From an uncultured Desulfovibrio sp. (GTDB lineage: Bacteria > Desulfobacterota > Desulfovibrionia > Desulfovibrionales > Desulfovibrionaceae), in assembly GCA_900553145.1 (NCBI GenBank), contig USCL01000047.1, positions 1 to 17,266 on the forward strand: a DNA stretch of 17,266 nt. Reading direction: 5' to 3'. The notes beneath the pieces are model-generated. The model saw only the letters and a list, made by a program, of their open reading frames with translations. It ran no database searches and was not told the origin of the DNA. The position numbers were made by a program, and so were the translations under genes. This document shows positions 13,277 to 17,266 of this stretch, in pieces (the stretch's first letter is position 1; every line of letters begins with the position of its first letter).

Positions 13277-13320
13277 ATTCAATAAGGGTGAACGTCTTTG
13301 GTGGAGGAGGGGAGGGGTGT

Positions 13321-13360
13321 GGGGAGGAGGCCCTTTTCTCCAGAAAGGGGCCTCCTCCCC
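13321..13360. repeat. Very strong 19-bp hairpin after the PP-loop gene
   Basis: Bases 13321-13339 and 13342-13360 are reverse complements with one mismatch; the arms begin GGGGAGGAGGCCC and end GGCCTCCTCCCC. It is 22 bases downstream of the - strand gene stop, without a T tract. It probably blocks 3' exonucleases or works together with the terminator at 13237-13276. Confidence 0.55.
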
Positions 13361-13382
13361 TCCCCACATCATCAAGCAGCCA

Positions 13383-14456
13383 TTACTCGTCAAACGTGGG
13401 CCGGTTCTCCGCCTTGATGGCTTTGCGGACATCAAGAAATTCGGGCTCGCCCCACGGAAGGGCGGGGATGCGCTTGGGAACCACGTTGACGAACGTGCTC
13501 TCCCCGTTGATCTGGACGCGCATGGCTATGGCCCCGTCGGGAGACGCCTCGGCGGCCCGGACGCCCTTGGGCGAGTAGGAAGCCACGAGGCTGGCCGCAT
13601 CCTGAAGCGTTTCGCTGTCCCACGGGGTGAGTTGCCGGGCAAGCGCGAAGGGGCTCGGGAAGTCGCGCACGCGGAGGATGGCGTCGCCGGGGCGGACCAG
13701 ACGCTCCAAGGCCGCGTTGTCCGTTTCGTTGCGGCCCATCGACAGCCAATGATCGCCAAACCAGTACTGCCGCCCGATGTTGGACAGCTCGAAATCTTCA
13801 ACCGTCGGTTCCCTGAGGCGCGTCAGGACAGGCCAGTAGCGCCGGGAGTTTTCCTTTTCCGCCAGCTTGCAGCCACCGGCGGGCGTGGGGATTTCTTTCA
13901 GGCCCATTTGATCGGCCAGCGCCATTTGGGACTTCCGGCCACGCCCGAAGATGCCGAGCAGCTTGTTGCGATCCACCAAGCCGGAAGTTTCGGCGGCGGT
14001 CGGATCGAGCAATTGGGCGCTGAGCGGCCGGAGGAGCGATTCCTTGACCTCGGCGTCACGGCGGATGACGTTGAGGGTGTCGCGGCGCTGCGACATGGGG
14101 CGCTGCCCGAGCACTTCACCGGAAATAAGGAATGACGCGCCCTGTTCTTTCATGATTTCACGGGCTTTACGCATCATGAGGATCTTGCAGTCAACGCAGG
14201 GGTTCATAACTTTGCCGAAACCGTGGGCCGGGCGTTCCAGCAGGAGGCGCACGAACGCCTCACCGACGTCAACGGCTTCCACCTCAAGGCCATACACCTT
14301 CTCCCAGTGCGGGATCAGTTGCGGCTTGCCGAAAAAGGGGGTGACAAAGTGCAGGCAACGGACAACAAGCCCCTGCTCCATGATCAGGCGGGCAGCAAGG
14401 ATGCTGTCCAGCCCACCGGAGAACAAGGCGAATGCATGCGGAGTGGAGGTATTCAT
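13383..14456 (-). CDS. PP-loop ATPase, MnmA/ThiI-like, with NFACT-R-like C-terminal region
   Basis: The 357-aa protein has an N-type ATP pyrophosphatase (PP-loop) domain: FALFSGGLDSILAARL with SGGLDS at residues 13-18, then a CxxC in NPCVDCK (C87, C90), and a further Cys in PAGGCKLAE (C196). This is the arrangement of ATP-dependent tRNA thiolation enzymes such as MnmA, where two cysteines carry sulfur. The C-terminal part (LSNIGRQYWFGDHWLSMGRN, then LERLVRPGDAILRVRDFPSP) resembles the NFACT-R (DUF814) RNA-binding domain. An RNA sulfur-transfer role is therefore likely, but the exact substrate is unknown to me. The start at 14456 has only a weak ribosome site; an 8-bp inverted repeat lies 29 bases upstream. 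Confidence 0.8.
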   Translation of the reverse strand: MNTSTPHAFALFSGGLDSILAARLIMEQGLVVRCLHFVTPFFGKPQLIPHWEKVYGLEVEAVDVGEAFVRLLLERPAHGFGKVMNPCVDCKILMMRKAREIMKEQGASFLISGEVLGQRPMSQRRDTLNVIRRDAEVKESLLRPLSAQLLDPTAAETSGLVDRNKLLGIFGRGRKSQMALADQMGLKEIPTPAGGCKLAEKENSRRYWPVLTRLREPTVEDFELSNIGRQYWFGDHWLSMGRNETDNAALERLVRPGDAILRVRDFPSPFALARQLTPWDSETLQDAASLVASYSPKGVRAAEASPDGAIAMRVQINGESTFVNVVPKRIPALPWGEPEFLDVRKAIKAENRPTFDE

Positions 14457-14484
14457 AAAGCTATTCTACTGCGCCGGATACATG

Positions 14485-14505
14485 AACACAAGCGTCTCTT
14501 GTGTT
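14485..14505 (-). promoter_or_regulatory. Inverted repeat upstream of the PP-loop gene
   Basis: AACACAAG (14485-14492) and CTTGTGTT (14498-14505) are exact reverse complements with a five-base loop. They sit 29 bases upstream of the - strand start codon, in the likely leader or promoter. It could be an operator or a leader hairpin; no regulator is identifiable. Confidence 0.4.
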
Positions 14506-14517
14506 GGCGCACAAGGG

Positions 14518-14563
14518 AAAAGGGCATGGCGTCGGCGTTTGCCGGATCGCGCATGCCCTTTTT
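14518..14563 (-). terminator. Terminator downstream of the cytochrome gene (bidirectional shape)
   Basis: AAAAGGGCATG (14518-14528) pairs with CATGCCCTTTT (14552-14562), with additional GCG/CGC pairing inside. The stem ends in a T run on both strands. It lies about 97 bases past the cytochrome stop on the - strand and isolates it from the PP-loop gene. Confidence 0.65.
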
Positions 14564-14599
14564 ATGGGGGCGTCGGATGATGCCCCGGATGAGGCATGA

Positions 14600-14628
14600 G
14601 AGAACGCGCGGGACGCATGCGTGTTCTC
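14600..14628 (-). repeat. Hairpin just after the cytochrome gene
   Basis: GAGAACGCG (14600-14608) and CGTGTTCTC (14620-14628) pair over nine positions including one G-T wobble. There is no T tract. It is 32 bases beyond the cytochrome stop and probably stabilises the transcript end. Confidence 0.4.
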
Positions 14629-14659
14629 CCATACCCCTTACACAGCGGAAATGCTGACT

Positions 14660-15478
14660 TTAAGGATGATCTTTGAACTTGTTCATCAAATGTTCGTTGC
14701 CGCTGTGGCAGGGCGTACAGTCCATGACGCTCTTCATATTGTCGGCTTCCTTGCCCTTGGCGTGGCATTCGCCGCAGTAGCTGACGGATTGCGGGGCAGT
14801 AAGAGCGGGCTTGAACGTTCCGTCGATTTTGGCGTTCATGATTTCGACGGCCTTGTAGGTGACGTCGGCGGTGAGGCGGCCGCAACGCTCGCTGCGCGCC
14901 TTGGAGTTGGCTTCAATCTTGTCTTCGAAGCACCAGCGGCTCAGGGAGACGTGGCACAGTACGGAGTCGGCCACGCTGGTGGGGAGATCGCCCTTCACGC
15001 CCTTGGCGGCTTCGCCGGGATTGAAGATGGGCAGTTTCGCCGTTTCGTACCAGCGGTAGAGTTCCGACACCATGGCGTTGCGTTCCTTTCTTCCCCAGAA
15101 AAGGGCGTAAGCCGAAGCGGGGCCGAGCAGCGCGCCGCAGATGGTGCCCCAGTCGGAGATGCCGCCCTTGCCGACTTCGAGCATGGCAAAGGGGAACTGA
15201 TTGTACGGGGCGCCGTATTTTTCGCCCATAAGGCCCACGATGGCGTAGAATGCGCCGTACGCGCATCCCAAGCCCTTGTGCCAGTAGCCGTCATAGGCCA
15301 CGGCGGCGCATTCCTTCGGGTCAAGCTTATGGGGCTTCCAGCCGAAGTCACCGTTGACCTGCTCAAAGCGTTTGGTCTTGGGATCCGCCGCAATGCTGGT
15401 CCCCACAACGGATGCGACAGTGCCGCCGACGGCGAGCCCGCCCAATGCCCCAAGCATAGCCCTTCTGGTCAGTTCCAT
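14660..15478 (-). CDS. Split-Soret-type dihaem cytochrome c, Tat-exported
   Basis: This 272-aa protein begins with a twin-arginine signal (LTRRAMLGALGGLAVGG, Arg5-Arg6; cleavage probably near residue 31). Two CxxCH haem-binding sites lie at the C-terminus: CGECH (235-239) and CTPCH (254-258). The central part has the C_GCAxxG_C_C cysteine pattern (GLGCAYG with C72, TICGA with C114, then C175, C183 and C199), which in this family is thought to hold an iron-sulfur cluster. The combination matches the split-Soret cytochrome c described from Desulfovibrio desulfuricans, a periplasmic electron carrier of unclear physiological role. The ATG at 15478 has an ideal AAGGAGGA (15485-15492, - strand) upstream; a GTG at 15484 lies too close to it. 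It is monocistronic, bounded by its own upstream dyad and downstream terminator. Confidence 0.88.
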   Translation of the reverse strand: MELTRRAMLGALGGLAVGGTVASVVGTSIAADPKTKRFEQVNGDFGWKPHKLDPKECAAVAYDGYWHKGLGCAYGAFYAIVGLMGEKYGAPYNQFPFAMLEVGKGGISDWGTICGALLGPASAYALFWGRKERNAMVSELYRWYETAKLPIFNPGEAAKGVKGDLPTSVADSVLCHVSLSRWCFEDKIEANSKARSERCGRLTADVTYKAVEIMNAKIDGTFKPALTAPQSVSYCGECHAKGKEADNMKSVMDCTPCHSGNEHLMNKFKDHP

Positions 15479-15514
15479 AGCCACTCCTCCTTCATGCTTG
15501 TTTGTTCTTTTTCA

Positions 15515-15574
15515 CCCAATACCGATTTTGCCCGTCCCGGGGGACGTCCGTTCGGCATTTTTATCGGTATTGGG
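15515..15574 (-). promoter_or_regulatory. Perfect 12-bp inverted repeat upstream of the cytochrome gene
   Basis: CCCAATACCGAT (15515-15526) and ATCGGTATTGGG (15563-15574) are exact reverse complements separated by 36 bases. Inside lies a smaller CGTCCC-GG-GGGACG palindrome (15531-15546 region). The nearer arm is 37 bases from the cytochrome start codon. It is either a pair of operator half-sites able to loop or a long leader hairpin that could include the promoter. No regulator gene is adjacent. Confidence 0.6.
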
Positions 15575-15755
15575 CGATAAAAAGAGTCTGATACCCTTTT
15601 ACCCGTGTCACATGGCCTGTGTATAGGCGTTTATCGAATAGGTTGTTCGACAATTCACGTAAAGAATGCCTCCAATCCATCATTCTGTCAATGGGGGACA
15701 GGCAAAAAAGGGGGCAGCTCCGCAGGGGAGTTTGCATTTTTGGCCGGTTAGCGGC

Positions 15756-15793
15756 AAAAAAAGAGCCCCGGACGGCATACGCCCGGGGCTCTT
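15756..15793 (-). terminator. Intrinsic terminator of argH
   Basis: AAGAGCCCCGG (15761-15771) and CCGGGGCTCTT (15783-15793) form a perfect 11-bp stem. On the - strand the stem runs straight into seven T (complement of A at 15756-15762). It begins 18 bases after the argH stop codon. Confidence 0.88.
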
Positions 15794-15811
15794 CGCTTCC
15801 TTTGCGGGGGA

Positions 15812-17200
<1,389 letters not shown>

Positions 17201-17222
17201 AGGTGTCTCCGTGTTTGCCTCC

Positions 17223-17241
17223 GGCGGCAAGGGCTGCCGCC
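17223..17241. repeat. Perfect hairpin upstream of argH
   Basis: GGCGGCA (17223-17229) and TGCCGCC (17235-17241) are exact reverse complements with a five-base loop, 22 bases before the argH start on the - strand. It could be a leader hairpin or the end of an upstream gene; the window ends too soon to decide. Confidence 0.35.
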
Positions 17242-17266
17242 CCTTGACCCTGCTTGGGGGGCATGA

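Larger units (their letters stand above)
12949..13382. other. Gene-free region between the T3SS operon and the - strand genes
   Basis: No credible coding sequence was found in these 434 bases. The region is locally A/T-richer than the flanking genes around 13055-13100 and 13130-13240. It carries several hairpins: a compound hairpin at about 12972-13014, an exact 9-bp inverted repeat at 13117-13143, a - strand terminator at 13237-13276 and a long hairpin at 13321-13360. It separates convergent transcription units and may mark the edge of the T3SS island. No att-like direct repeat, integrase or tRNA gene is seen. Confidence 0.6.
15479..15811. other. Intergenic region between cytochrome and argH
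   Basis: Apart from the cytochrome ribosome site, the 12-bp inverted repeat and the argH terminator, I see no gene in these 333 bases. The part from 15590 to 15700 is A/T-richer than the rest and probably holds the cytochrome promoter, but no clear -35/-10 pair can be named. There is no tRNA-like fold. Confidence 0.5.

Noticed and set aside
13254..14135. 293-codon + strand open frame opposite the PP-loop gene
   Set aside because: The - strand carries SGGLDS and paired cysteines; the + frame crosses hairpins and shows no family.
14621..15580. 319-codon + strand open frame opposite the cytochrome gene
   Set aside because: The - strand encodes haem motifs, a Tat signal and a perfect ribosome site.
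15604..15720. Possible tRNA (GGTTGTTCGA stretch resembling a T arm)
   Set aside because: No acceptor stem or anticodon arm can be drawn around it.

Overview
The window is GC-rich DNA from what is most likely a sulfate- or sulfite-reducing member of the Desulfovibrionaceae (Desulfovibrio/Bilophila type). The evidence is a split-Soret-type cytochrome c, a PP-loop/NFACT-like protein with the cysteine layout seen in that family, and a chromosomal argH next to a Ysc-type type III secretion system (T3SS). This taxonomic call is inference from gene content; no rRNA or other marker is present.

Positions 1 to about 12270 (+ strand) hold a compact, nearly complete T3SS operon in Ysc-like order: sctC (5' end cut off by the window), sctD, sctE, sctF (needle), sctG, sctI (inner rod), sctJ (inner-ring lipoprotein), sctK, sctL, sctN (ATPase), sctO, sctP (needle-length regulator), sctQ (sorting platform, with an internal start for a short C-terminal form) and sctR (export gate). 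Most genes overlap or abut by a few bases. Three gaps break this pattern. The sctF-sctG gap contains a terminator-like hairpin with a T tract, probably a partial attenuator setting needle stoichiometry. The sctL-sctN gap (about 240 bp) contains a perfect small hairpin. The sctP-sctQ gap (about 560 bp) contains a degenerate CRISPR-like array of about 7-8 repeats with 32-33 base spacers, resembling type I-E repeats. sctS, sctT, sctU and sctV are not in the window.

sctR is followed directly by a STAS anti-anti-sigma factor and an RsbW-type HATPase (a partner-switching pair, reminiscent of BtrV/BtrW that control the Bordetella T3SS). A periplasmic lytic transglycosylase comes next, and its signal peptide and catalytic domain lie in different reading frames. 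Together these genes would build the needle complex, its cytosolic sorting platform and export ATPase, make room in the peptidoglycan, and possibly tie expression to secretion state.

From 12949 to 13382 there is a gene-free stretch with several hairpins. From there on all genes lie on the - strand: a PP-loop (MnmA/ThiI-like) ATP-dependent sulfur-transfer-type protein, a Tat-exported split-Soret-type dihaem cytochrome c with a striking 12-bp inverted repeat upstream, and argininosuccinate lyase (argH) with a clear intrinsic terminator. The T3SS operon and these housekeeping genes converge at about 13.0-13.4 kb, which may mark the edge of an acquired T3SS island.
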